A stretch of 62,266 nt of DNA, from assembly GCA_947491305.1 (NCBI GenBank), contig CANLIL010000011.1, positions 1 through 62,266 of the forward strand. The letters are read 5' to 3'. Made by a program: the position numbers and the translations under genes. This DNA comes from Flavobacteriales bacterium. GTDB taxonomy: Bacteria; Bacteroidota; Bacteroidia; Flavobacteriales_D; Crocinitomicaceae. Position 1 is the first letter of the stretch. Every line of letters begins with the position of its first letter. Shown piece by piece: positions 44,211-52,960 of this stretch. A model generated the notes under the pieces. That model ran no database searches and was not told the origin of the DNA. It worked only from the letters and a program-made list of their open reading frames with translations.

Positions 44211-44966
44211 ATGAAGTTACACTTAGATTCAAGCAACTATATAGAAACAAATGAACCAATTGATATTTCCATTTCATTGGTTGATGGGGAGAAAAATTTA
44301 CGTGCTTGGTATGTTGACCCGCCACAAATGAAGCCAGTTATGGAAAACGGTTTTGTGGGTTCTGTTGCCTTGGGCGGCTCAGTTAATTTTCGTTCTATTT
44401 TTTTTAATCCTCACGGACATGGGACACATACGGAATGTCTTGGGCATATTACACCTGAGATTTACTCGATCAATCAATCATTAAAAACCTATTTTTTCAA
44501 AGCACAATTGGTAACTGTAACGCCTATTGAGACAGCGATAAATGGAGAATTAGACGCAGTCATTCACCGTCAATTATTAAAAGAAGGGGAATGGGACGCA
44601 ACAATTGATGCCTTATTGATTCGAACCATTCCCAATTCAAGTTCTAAAACGTATAATGATTATTCTGCAACAAATCCACCTTATATATCACTTGATTGCA
44701 TTGCATTGTTAAATGATCGTGGCATCAAACATTTATTAATTGATTTACCGAGTGTTGACCGAGAAAATGATGGCGGAGCATTGGCATTTCATCATCAATT
44801 TTGGGGAGTTCCTGATAATTTGAATTTTGAGCGAACGATTACAGAATTGATTTATGTTCCAGATTCAGTTGAAGATGGTACTTATTTGTTAGAATTACAA
44901 ACAGCTCCTTTTGAAAATGATGCTTCACCATCTCGACCAATTCTTTATCAAATAAAAAAGGGTTAA
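44211..44966 (+). CDS. Cyclase-family metal-dependent hydrolase (candidate kynurenine formamidase)
   Basis: 251 residues, a single cyclase-fold domain. The metal motif is HGHGTHTECLGH (H68 to H79). The usual form is HxGTHxDxxxH; here the first histidine is one residue off (H68 or H70) and Asp is Glu (E75). Family members include bacterial kynurenine formamidase (KynB), and the presence of tryptophan dioxygenase and an ALDH8-like dehydrogenase in the window makes that attractive. The variant motif leaves other amidase or cyclase roles open. Stands alone, ending in the terminator at 44956-44984. Confidence 0.78.
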   Translation: MKLHLDSSNYIETNEPIDISISLVDGEKNLRAWYVDPPQMKPVMENGFVGSVALGGSVNFRSIFFNPHGHGTHTECLGHITPEIYSINQSLKTYFFKAQLVTVTPIETAINGELDAVIHRQLLKEGEWDATIDALLIRTIPNSSSKTYNDYSATNPPYISLDCIALLNDRGIKHLLIDLPSVDRENDGGALAFHHQFWGVPDNLNFERTITELIYVPDSVEDGTYLLELQTAPFENDASPSRPILYQIKKG

Positions 44967-44984
44967 CAATGTCAACCCTTTTAT
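44956..44984. terminator. Bidirectional terminator
   Basis: AAAAGGGTT (44956-44964) and AACCCTTTT (44974-44982). It starts inside the last codons of the cyclase-family gene. It would also end leftward transcripts coming through the response-regulator 3' region. Confidence 0.8.
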
Positions 44985-45000
44985 TAGTAGTAAGTTAATT

Positions 45001-45048
45001 TTAGTAGTCTCCAATTTGAGGTAAATTAATTGGAGTAAAATCATTCAT
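45001..45048 (-). CDS. Possible 15-residue small ORF downstream of the LytTR regulator
   Basis: ATG at 45048, 14 further codons, TAA; predicted peptide MNDFTPINLPQIGDY. It lies 158 bases after the response-regulator stop on the same strand and 17 bases before the terminator stem at 44956-44984, so it would be on the same mRNA. A-rich bases precede the ATG. The 240-base stretch 44967-45206 otherwise contains only scattered stops. Too short for statistical support. Confidence 0.2.
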   Translation of the reverse strand: MNDFTPINLPQIGDY

Positions 45049-45206
45049 TTTAAAGCTAAACTAGAAAACTGCCTCTCCAAGCAGGTGTCTTTAAAAAGAA
45101 TGAGTAATCCTGTGAGTTAAATGTATTATTACTTTTCTATTAAATTTTACTAAATGAATATTTTGAGGCTTTCAATGAATATTTAACCTAGTTGAGTTAT
45201 TATTAG

Positions 45207-45950
45207 TTACAAATTTTCCAAAATATTGAAAAACGCTTCTCTTTTTGCAGAAGACAATGGCACTTCGGAACCATCTTTCATTATTACAAATCCTCCATTT
45301 GCTTTATCGTAGCGTTCAATAAAATCAATGTTTATTAAATGTGATTGCTGAACACGCATAAAATTATGTCCGACTAACAAGGTTTCGTAATCTTTCAATG
45401 TTTTAGAAACGACTATTTTTTTTCCGCCATTAAGAATGAAAGACGTATAATTTTTATCTGCTTCACAACGGATAATATCGTGTAATTCAACAATAAAGAC
45501 ACTTTCATGTGTTTTTAATACCAATCTTTTTTTCTGATTTGGTAAAATATTGTTTTGTAATGCATCTATTTGATTGTCAATTTTTTTAGTATTAACAGCT
45601 TTAATTGCTTTTTCAACCGCTTCTTTTAATTCAAGTGGATCGACAGGTTTTAATAAATAATCTAATGCGCTAAACTTAATTGCTTGAATGGCAAATTCTT
45701 CATGTGCGGTGATAAAAATTACTTCAAAAGATATATTTTCTAGTTGTTTTAACACATCAAAACCTGTTCCATCAGGCATTTGAATATCGATAAAAAGAAT
45801 GTCTGGTTGATGATTTTGTATGGCTTTAATTGCAGTATCCATCGTCTCACCTTCTGAAATAACGGTTAAATCGAATCCAAACGTTTCAATCATTTTAGCG
45901 ATTAAATCTCTCGTTCTTTTTTCGTCGTCAATGATTAATACTTTTTTCAT
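45207..45950 (-). CDS. LytTR-family response regulator
   Basis: 247 residues. Receiver domain (1-120) with phosphorylation site D55 in ILFIDIQMPDG, the acidic pocket at IIDDE and K105 in LLKPVD; a LytTR DNA-binding domain (about 143-245) with HESVFIVELHDIIRCEA and MRVQQSHLINIDFIERY. Output: binds direct repeats upstream of its targets. Starts 26 bases after its histidine kinase, so both are one operon. Confidence 0.94.
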   Translation of the reverse strand: MKKVLIIDDEKRTRDLIAKMIETFGFDLTVISEGETMDTAIKAIQNHQPDILFIDIQMPDGTGFDVLKQLENISFEVIFITAHEEFAIQAIKFSALDYLLKPVDPLELKEAVEKAIKAVNTKKIDNQIDALQNNILPNQKKRLVLKTHESVFIVELHDIIRCEADKNYTSFILNGGKKIVVSKTLKDYETLLVGHNFMRVQQSHLINIDFIERYDKANGGFVIMKDGSEVPLSSAKREAFFNILENL

Positions 45951-45976
45951 AACTATCCTTAATTTAAGCGTTTAAG

Positions 45977-48205
45977 TTATTGAATAAAAGGCGGTTTGAT
46001 TTCTGTGAATGGTAACGAAATTAATAATTTTGTTCCGGTTTTACTAGTTTTATTTAAATCTTCTATTTTTAAATAGCCATCTGTTTTATATTTATTATTC
46101 AAATTGTCTATTCTATCGCGTGTAATCTTCATGGCCATACTTTTATGCTGTTTGTTTTTCTTCAGCATTTCAGATCCTGATCGACCAATTCCATTGTCAA
46201 TAATTACGATGTGCAGCATGTTTCCAACTTTGGAAAAAGAAATGGAAATATAGCCTCCTTCAATGGTATGTAATTGTCCATGTTCTATTGCATTTTCAAT
46301 AAAAGGCTGCGTGATCATTGGAGGAATTTGAGAGGCTTCTAATTTCAAATCATCCATTACTTCAATTGTGTAATCAAAGCGGTCTTCAAAGCGCAATTTT
46401 TGGGTTTCTAAGTATTTATTTAAAATTTCTATTTCTGTTTCTAAGGGTATAAATTCTTTTGGTGAATTTTCTAATATCAAACGCATCAACCGTGAAAAAT
46501 TGACTAAAAATTTAGATGAATTTTCGGCGTCATTTTCATAAATGTAACTTTGAATTACGGACATTGCGTTAAACACAAAATGTGGATTCATTTGAGTTCG
46601 TAAAAGCGTTTGAGACATTTCTGCTTCTTTTTGTTGTTGCTTGATTATTGTTTGATTCCATCGGTAAAAACTGATGACGCCTGCTAAAATGATGATGATT
46701 AAGAATCCAATAATGATATAAAGCTGAAAGTTATTTCTCAATTGGCTGTTTTCCAATTTAGTAGCGGTTAATACCCGTTCATTCCGTTGCTTTTCAATTG
46801 CGTTTGCTTGTGAAAGAATCAATCGCTCGCGCTGGTCTGATTGGTACAATTCACTCAATTCTGCAATTTTTGTTGCAGCTTGTAAATTCGTATTGCTATC
46901 CAATTGGTTAATATACAATTGCATGTACGTAAACGCTTGCTTATTATTTCCAAGTGCTCCATAAATAGCAGCAATTTCTCGGTAAGTTGGATAGATTAAA
47001 TTTCGAGCGCCATATTGCTGCCGAATTTGAATGGAACGATTGAAATAAGTTAAGGCATTTTGATACTTTTTCTGGTATTCAAAAATAGTGGCCACATTGT
47101 GGTAAACATCGCCAATTTTACTTTTATTTCCTGTTGTTTCGTAATAAATCAGTGCTTTGTTAAATTGTTTTCCTGCACCAGTGTAGTTATTTAATTCTCT
47201 GTAAATGATACCTAAGTAATTGTATGCTTCGCCTAATCCGTCTAAATCATTTTGTTGTGTCAGAATAGTGATGGCAGTTTTAATGTCTTTAAATGCAAGC
47301 GCATATTCTTTTTTATCCAAGTGAATGGCTCCTATGCTAGTTAAACACAAACCCATTTGTCGCTTATCATTGATTTTTTTGGAAAAATAATAAGATTGCT
47401 TAAAGTAAAATGCAGCATCTTCCACATTCTTTATCCCTTGTTGCGATTTACCAATGATGCGATTGTACTTTGCAACTTTGTATAAATCATTGACTTCATT
47501 GGCAATTTGAAGCGCAATGAAATTTTTTGCTACACTCAATTCAATTTGACCAAAAAAACTATAAATGCTGGCTTGGGTATGAAAACTCTCCGCTAAACTA
47601 CTTTTGTTGGACGACCTACGAGCATATTGAATGCCTTGATCTGAATATAGTAAGGCCGAATCTTTTTTGTTTTGCAACATAAATGAAATGGCGACCAAAT
47701 TTTTAGATTCTGAAATGTGCGCATAATCTCGCATATTTTTGGCGATGTTATTCGCTTTTTCCGCAAAAAACAATGCATTCTTAAAATCGCGCGAATTGCT
47801 GTAATATTTACTCAAATGACAGTAAACTTTGAACGATAAATTGTGGTCTTTTACTTTCTGAACAAAGGGGAAACAAGAGAATACATCCATGAAATACTCG
47901 TCCTGTTTCCCTTGTAATTCATTTACTTCAGCACTGTAAAGCAATGCACTCAGCCGAATGGCTTCATCAAATCCCCTGCTTTTTTGCAATAAAACATGTT
48001 TAATAGAGTCTGCTTTTCCAATGTTGTTTGTTTTATAAAATTCTCCAAGCGATAAGGTGTTTAAGTATTTTACGCGAGGACTTTTTTCTGTTTGAATGGT
48101 TTTAATCAATTGATTTTCTTGCCCTGTTTGACCGAACAAGCCTGTTGTATAATGTTGTAGCAACAACACAATTAGTACTCTTAAATAGTGCTTCAATTGA
48201 TTCAT
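45977..48205 (-). CDS. TPR-containing sensor histidine kinase (LytS-like)
   Basis: 742 residues. Signal peptide or anchor at the N-terminus, about nine TPR units in the periplasm (about 60-450), one membrane helix (about 494-514, IIIGFLIIIILAGVISFYRW), then a His_kinase domain with H542 in TQMNPHFVFNA and an HATPase domain (IENAIEHGQL, DNGIGRSG). Partner of the LytTR regulator. In Bacteroidota such TPR kinases sense cell-surface or peptide states, but the ligand is unknown. ATG 48205. Confidence 0.9.
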   Translation of the reverse strand: MNQLKHYLRVLIVLLLQHYTTGLFGQTGQENQLIKTIQTEKSPRVKYLNTLSLGEFYKTNNIGKADSIKHVLLQKSRGFDEAIRLSALLYSAEVNELQGKQDEYFMDVFSCFPFVQKVKDHNLSFKVYCHLSKYYSNSRDFKNALFFAEKANNIAKNMRDYAHISESKNLVAISFMLQNKKDSALLYSDQGIQYARRSSNKSSLAESFHTQASIYSFFGQIELSVAKNFIALQIANEVNDLYKVAKYNRIIGKSQQGIKNVEDAAFYFKQSYYFSKKINDKRQMGLCLTSIGAIHLDKKEYALAFKDIKTAITILTQQNDLDGLGEAYNYLGIIYRELNNYTGAGKQFNKALIYYETTGNKSKIGDVYHNVATIFEYQKKYQNALTYFNRSIQIRQQYGARNLIYPTYREIAAIYGALGNNKQAFTYMQLYINQLDSNTNLQAATKIAELSELYQSDQRERLILSQANAIEKQRNERVLTATKLENSQLRNNFQLYIIIGFLIIIILAGVISFYRWNQTIIKQQQKEAEMSQTLLRTQMNPHFVFNAMSVIQSYIYENDAENSSKFLVNFSRLMRLILENSPKEFIPLETEIEILNKYLETQKLRFEDRFDYTIEVMDDLKLEASQIPPMITQPFIENAIEHGQLHTIEGGYISISFSKVGNMLHIVIIDNGIGRSGSEMLKKNKQHKSMAMKITRDRIDNLNNKYKTDGYLKIEDLNKTSKTGTKLLISLPFTEIKPPFIQ

Positions 48206-48250
48206 TTGTGGTTAAAAATACAATTTTGATTGTAAACTATTCATTCAAAT

Positions 48251-48284
48251 TGGCTTTTATTCTATTTTGGAATCCTTATCTTTG
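48251..48284 (+). promoter_or_regulatory. Promoter of leuS
   Basis: TTG (48251-48253), 23 bases, perfect TATCTTTG (48277-48284); leader of about 21 bases. Confidence 0.6.
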
Positions 48285-48310
48285 CCTCTTTGTTAAAAAG
48301 CAATCATACG

Positions 48311-51091
48311 ATGGAATATAATTTTAGCGCGATAGAAAATAAATGGAGAAGCTTTTGGGCTGAAAACAAAACGTTTAAAGTCACAGAGGACCTTTCTAAA
48401 CCTAAGTTTTATGTGCTTGATATGTTTCCGTATCCTTCTGGTGCTGGTTTGCACGTTGGACATCCGCTTGGTTATATTGCTTCTGACATTTATGCGCGTT
48501 ACAAACGTTTGCAAGGTTTCAATGTTTTACATCCAATGGGCTATGATTCATTTGGTTTACCTGCCGAACAATATGCGATTCAAACGGGCCAACATCCTGC
48601 AATTACAACAGAAGAAAACATTGCGCGTTACCGCGATCAATTGGATAAAATGGGGTTTTCATTTGATTGGGATCGCGAAGTTCGAACTTCTTCACCTGAA
48701 TATTATAAATGGACGCAATGGATTTTTAAGCAATTATTCGAATGCTATTACGATAACAATTCAAACAAAGCGGAACGTATTGCTCAACTGATTTCAGTTT
48801 TCGAAGCAAACGGAAATAGTGCTGTAAACGCCGTTTCAGATTGTGAAACAATTTTTTCTGCTGCTGAATGGAACGCATTTGACGCGCGAAAAAAGGAAGA
48901 GATTTTACAAGAATACCGTTTGGCTTATTTAGCGGATAGCTGGGTAAACTGGTGTCCTGCTTTGGGGACTGTTTTGGCAAATGACGAAGTCGTTAACGGT
49001 GTTTCTGAACGTGGAGGTCATCCTGTGGAACAAAAATTAATGCGCCAATGGTCGATGCGAATCAAAGCATATGCTGAGCGTTTATTGACTGGTTTGGATA
49101 CAGTTGATTGGACAGACTCCATCAAAGACCAACAACGTAACTGGATTGGAAAATCGATTGGCTGTAGCCTTCAATTCCAAATTGCAGATTCCAAATTGCA
49201 GATTGAAGTATTTACAACGCGTCCAGATACTGTTTTTGGTGTTTCTTTCATGGTGTTAGCACCTGAACATCCATTTGTGGATGAAATTACAACAGTTGAA
49301 TTCGCTGAAGGCGTTGCGAATTATAAAAAAGAAGCATCGTTAAAATCGGAACGCGATCGTCAAGCTGACGTGAAAAATATTTCAGGTCAATTCACGGGAG
49401 CATTTGCCATTCATCCGTTTACAGGTGAAAAGCTGCAAATTTGGATTGGCGATTACGTCTTGGCTTCCTACGGAACAGGTGCTGTTATGGCAGTTCCATG
49501 TGGCGATCAACGCGATTACGATTTCGCGCAGCATTTCAACTTAGCAATTAAAAATATTTTTGCTGACGTTGCTATTTCAGAAGCTGCATACACGGAAAAA
49601 GATGCAGTCATTGCGAACTCAGATTTCTTGAACGGCTTAGAGGCAAAAATGGCGATGAAAAAAGCGATTGAAGCCATCGAAGCAAAAGGTATAGGAAAAG
49701 GAAAAACAAATTACCGTTTACGCGATGCTGTTTTTAGCCGTCAGCGTTATTGGGGAGAACCATTCCCAGTATATTTTGAAAATGAATTGCCACATTTGGT
49801 AAACGACGATCAATTACCGATTCGTTTGCCTGAAGTAGATAAATATTTGCCAACGGAAGCAGGTGAACCACCATTAGCGCGTGCAACCAAAGATGCTTGG
49901 AAAGAACAATTCCAAGGCGATCGAATGGATTACAACACGATGCCAGGTTGGGCAGGAAGTTCTTGGTACTTCTTGCGTTACATGGATCCTAAAAATGAAG
50001 CGGAATTTGTTTCCAAAGAAAAAGCAGATTACTGGAAACAAGTGGATTTATACATCGGTGGTTCGGAACATGCAACGGGACATTTATTGTACGCGCGTTT
50101 CTGGACGAAATTTTTATTCGACCAAGGCTATATTTCGTTTGATGAGCCTTTTAGCAAGATGATCAACCAAGGAATGATTTTGGGGAGAAGTAGTTTTGTG
50201 TATCGAATTAAAGACACCCATCAATTTGTTACAAATTCTAAGAAAGATCAATACGACGTAACAGCAATCCACGCCGACATTGCCTTAATTGACAACGATA
50301 AATTAGACATAGAAGGATTTAAAGCGTGGCGTTTAGAGTTTGCAAATGCTGAATTTATTTGCGAAGAAGATGGATCTTACACCTGTGGTTCTGAAGTCGA
50401 AAAAATGTCGAAGTCGAAGTACAACGTGCAAACGCCTGACGAACTCGTAGAGAAGTTTGGAGCGGATACCTTACGTATGTATGAAATGTTCTTAGGTCCG
50501 TTGGAGCAAAGTAAACCCTGGGACACAAAAGGAATCAATGGCGTTCACAACTTCTTGCGGAAATTATGGCGTTTGTTCAACATCGATGAAATGGGTCAAG
50601 CACATGTTTCCTCCGAACCTGCTTCAAAAGATTCGTTAAAAACGTTGCACCGAACGATTAAAAAAATGACGGATGATTTAGACCGTTTTTCGTTTAATAC
50701 AGGTGTTTCCAATTTTATGATTTGTGTGAACGAGTTGACGGATCAAAAATGTACCAATAAAGCAATTTTAGAAGATGTGATTATCATGCTTTCTCCTTAT
50801 GCGCCGCACATTTGCGAAGAATTGTGGGTGAAATTAGGCAACGAAGCGGGCGCGATTAATTTTGCGACTTTCCCTAAATTTGATGAAAGTCATTTAGTGG
50901 AAGCCAACCATGCGTATCCCGTTTCTTTTAATGGAAAAATGCGCTTGAAAATTGAATTACCAACAGCTTTGAATGCTCAAGAAGTGGAGGCAGCAGTGTT
51001 AGCAAACGCCGATGCACAAAAATGGTTAGAAGGCAAAACGCCTAAAAAAGTGATTGTCGTTCCAGGGAAGATTGTAAATATTGTTCTTTAA
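48311..51091 (+). CDS. leuS: Leucyl-tRNA synthetase
   Basis: 926 residues from ATG 48311. HIGH-type motif GLHVGHPLGY, editing (CP1) domain with FTTRPDTVFG and GTGAVMAVPCGDQRDYDFA, and KMSKSKYN. The long insertions typical of Bacteroidota LeuRS are present. A 14-base tandem repeat inside the gene (49174-49201) is translated in two frames, as FQIAD and then SKLQI, in a loop just ahead of the editing core. Confidence 0.96.
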   Translation: MEYNFSAIENKWRSFWAENKTFKVTEDLSKPKFYVLDMFPYPSGAGLHVGHPLGYIASDIYARYKRLQGFNVLHPMGYDSFGLPAEQYAIQTGQHPAITTEENIARYRDQLDKMGFSFDWDREVRTSSPEYYKWTQWIFKQLFECYYDNNSNKAERIAQLISVFEANGNSAVNAVSDCETIFSAAEWNAFDARKKEEILQEYRLAYLADSWVNWCPALGTVLANDEVVNGVSERGGHPVEQKLMRQWSMRIKAYAERLLTGLDTVDWTDSIKDQQRNWIGKSIGCSLQFQIADSKLQIEVFTTRPDTVFGVSFMVLAPEHPFVDEITTVEFAEGVANYKKEASLKSERDRQADVKNISGQFTGAFAIHPFTGEKLQIWIGDYVLASYGTGAVMAVPCGDQRDYDFAQHFNLAIKNIFADVAISEAAYTEKDAVIANSDFLNGLEAKMAMKKAIEAIEAKGIGKGKTNYRLRDAVFSRQRYWGEPFPVYFENELPHLVNDDQLPIRLPEVDKYLPTEAGEPPLARATKDAWKEQFQGDRMDYNTMPGWAGSSWYFLRYMDPKNEAEFVSKEKADYWKQVDLYIGGSEHATGHLLYARFWTKFLFDQGYISFDEPFSKMINQGMILGRSSFVYRIKDTHQFVTNSKKDQYDVTAIHADIALIDNDKLDIEGFKAWRLEFANAEFICEEDGSYTCGSEVEKMSKSKYNVQTPDELVEKFGADTLRMYEMFLGPLEQSKPWDTKGINGVHNFLRKLWRLFNIDEMGQAHVSSEPASKDSLKTLHRTIKKMTDDLDRFSFNTGVSNFMICVNELTDQKCTNKAILEDVIIMLSPYAPHICEELWVKLGNEAGAINFATFPKFDESHLVEANHAYPVSFNGKMRLKIELPTALNAQEVEAAVLANADAQKWLEGKTPKKVIVVPGKIVNIVL
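49174..49201 (+). repeat. 14-base tandem repeat inside leuS
   Basis: ATTCCAAATTGCAG twice without a gap, then the first bases of a third copy. As 14 is not a multiple of three, the copies are read in different frames, yet the gene stays open. The unit resembles the AATTCCAAATT-type simple repeats often seen between flavobacterial genes. Confidence 0.8.
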
Positions 51092-51275
51092 ATTTATACA
51101 AATACAAGGAAATAAATAAGTTAGTTGAATGGCTAAAACAATAGCATTGACATCATTATCAATGAAATAATTAGTTATTAAAAATTGACTCTTGAAAAAA
51201 AAATGTTAGAATTTTTGCTAAAAATTAGATTAGTTTATCTTTTGATTTAATTTTGCTAAAAATTGGAAAATTAGA

Positions 51276-51328
51276 GACACGATTTAAGCTGTTCAGGAGA
51301 AGAAATTGTTTTGAAACAAAATCGTGTC
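51276..51328 (+). promoter_or_regulatory. Long-stem hairpin in the leader of the acidic-protein gene
   Basis: GACACGATTT (51276-51285) and AAATCGTGTC (51319-51328) are perfect 10-base inverted repeats 33 bases apart; inside them lies TTGTTTTGAAACAA, itself a 6-base hairpin. It lies 42 bases ahead of the ATG at 51371. A possible -7 box, TAATTTTG, is at 51248-51255. Confidence 0.5.
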
Positions 51329-51370
51329 ATATTTGCGAATAGAATTGTTAAATTAGAAATATACGAGCAC

Positions 51371-51709
51371 ATGTCAAAAAGAAGGTCAATTATTAGTTAC
51401 GAGAAATTAACGATCGATCAAAAGAAGCAAATTCTTAAAGATTTTCCAGATGGTTACATCAATCATTTAACTTCCATTACTACCCCAACAGGTGAAGTAT
51501 TGGATGCGTTAATTTGGGAAACAGATGAGGTAATTTATTTAGTTAAAATCAACAAAGTAATACCTAAAGCTGTTGCAGTTGAAGACGAGGACGATATTGA
51601 AGAAGTGGATGTTAAAGACGACGATCTAGACGCTGACGACGACGAGGAAGATGATTCTTACGACAAACCAGATGCGGATGCAGAAGACGACGATGAAGAC
51701 GAAGAATAA
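51371..51709 (+). CDS. Small protein with a strongly acidic tail
   Basis: 112 residues from ATG 51371; upstream codons are open but cross the leader hairpin. Residues 1-65 form a small basic, beta-rich domain (SYEKLTIDQKKQILKDFPDGYINHL, then ALIWETDEVIYLVKI); residues 70-112 are nearly all D and E. This resembles small Bacteroidota proteins sometimes labelled as DNA-primase-related, without evidence. The charge pattern fits a nucleic-acid or chaperone-like interaction; function unknown. Terminator follows after 16 bases. Confidence 0.7.
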   Translation: MSKRRSIISYEKLTIDQKKQILKDFPDGYINHLTSITTPTGEVLDALIWETDEVIYLVKINKVIPKAVAVEDEDDIEEVDVKDDDLDADDDEEDDSYDKPDADAEDDDEDEE

Positions 51710-51725
51710 ATCGCTTTAATAAATT

Positions 51726-51755
51726 AAAAAAGGACTCAATTGAGTCCTTTTTTTT
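51726..51755 (+). terminator. Strong terminator after the acidic-protein gene
   Basis: AAAAAAGGACTCAA and TTGAGTCCTTTTTT form a perfect palindrome followed by T8. The stretch 51756-51966 shows a small GAAGC/GCTTC hairpin (about 51900-51925) and a TATCTTTA box (about 51947-51954) ahead of the next gene; nothing else. Confidence 0.85.
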
Positions 51756-51966
51756 GTCCCCATTTAAAATTTCATGATAAATCATTCAACTTAAATTTTA
51801 TATTCTAATAATAAAGAGTAAGTTTAACCAACTAATACGATTTATTGTGACAAAAGAAACCAACCACTCTACTGCATCATGTATTTTGCATCAAAATATA
51901 TGAAGCAAGCTCCAACAGCTTCGTAGTTGAAAAAAACAAGTATCTTTATATTAACAAATCTTATTA

Positions 51967-52947
51967 ATGTTAAAATCCGTTTTTTATAGTGTTTGTTTAC
52001 TCCTCTGTGCGTTCTCGTCTTTGAACGCGCAACAAAATTTGGTACCTAATGGGGGGTTTGAGGAATATTACCATTGCCCAAGTACTGCTCAAGGTTTCTA
52101 CATTGACGCGTGCAAGTACTGGACAACTCCTTCTTTTGGTAGCCCAGATTATTTCAATGCTTGCAGCACGGAGTTTGATGCTTCTGTTGGGTATTACCTG
52201 TTTAGTGTTCCTGAAAATTATTACGGCAATCAAGCCGCTAAAGAGGGCAACGCATATGCAGGTTTTTCATTTACCCAACTAAACGATACTTCCTTGACGT
52301 ATTCCGAATACATCCAAGTTCAGCTTAAGCAAACGCTTCAAGCAGGTGCATTTTATCACCTGAATTTTTTTGTGCATAACCCAGTAATTGAGTGTCCTAA
52401 CTCCATCGGTGCTTTGTTTACTAACAATCAATTGAATCTAAGCACCCAAAACATCATTCCGCTGACACCACAATTTCAAAGTGATTTAACGCAGTTTTTT
52501 TGCGACACCAATATGTGGTATGAATTGAACTATACCTTTCAAGCGAGTGGCACAGAAAATTACCTCACCATTGGAATTTTCACGCCTTTATATGAACTGA
52601 AGCTTACGGATTATAACGGTACTGTTATTTCAGGACCAGATATGAAAGGAGCTTCTGTAATGATGTATATTGACGATGTTTCTTTGGTGGAAACTGACCC
52701 ATTTGAATACACCAATATTTTTAGCCCGAACGGCGATGGCGTAAATGACATTTTCACAATTGAAAGCACTTTCTTTAATGAAGCAACAATTTACAACCGT
52801 TGGGGAGTGGTGGTGTATCACACGGATGGCAAGGTAACTTGGGACGGTAAATTTAATGATTTGGACTGCGTAGAAGGTGTTTATTATTACAGTTTGAATC
52901 TGAAAAACAACACAACAAAAAACGGTTTTTTGACATTGGTAAGGTGA
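51967..52947 (+). CDS. T9SS cargo protein with a type B (CHU_C) sorting domain
   Basis: 326 residues. Signal peptide ending SSLNAQ (about 21). N-terminal beta-sandwich of carbohydrate-binding type (LVPNGGFEEYYHCPS ... IYIDDVSLVE), then about 250-326 a gliding-motility-associated C-terminal domain: NIFSPNGDGVNDIFTIES ... IYNRWGVVVYHTDG ... TWDGKFNDLDCVEGVYYYSLNLK. The type B domain directs export by the type IX system and surface attachment. Co-directional with the S74 protein, 13 bases upstream, so they form an operon. Confidence 0.9.
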   Translation: MLKSVFYSVCLLLCAFSSLNAQQNLVPNGGFEEYYHCPSTAQGFYIDACKYWTTPSFGSPDYFNACSTEFDASVGYYLFSVPENYYGNQAAKEGNAYAGFSFTQLNDTSLTYSEYIQVQLKQTLQAGAFYHLNFFVHNPVIECPNSIGALFTNNQLNLSTQNIIPLTPQFQSDLTQFFCDTNMWYELNYTFQASGTENYLTIGIFTPLYELKLTDYNGTVISGPDMKGASVMMYIDDVSLVETDPFEYTNIFSPNGDGVNDIFTIESTFFNEATIYNRWGVVVYHTDGKVTWDGKFNDLDCVEGVYYYSLNLKNNTTKNGFLTLVR

Positions 52948-52960
52948 AAATTTTACCAAA

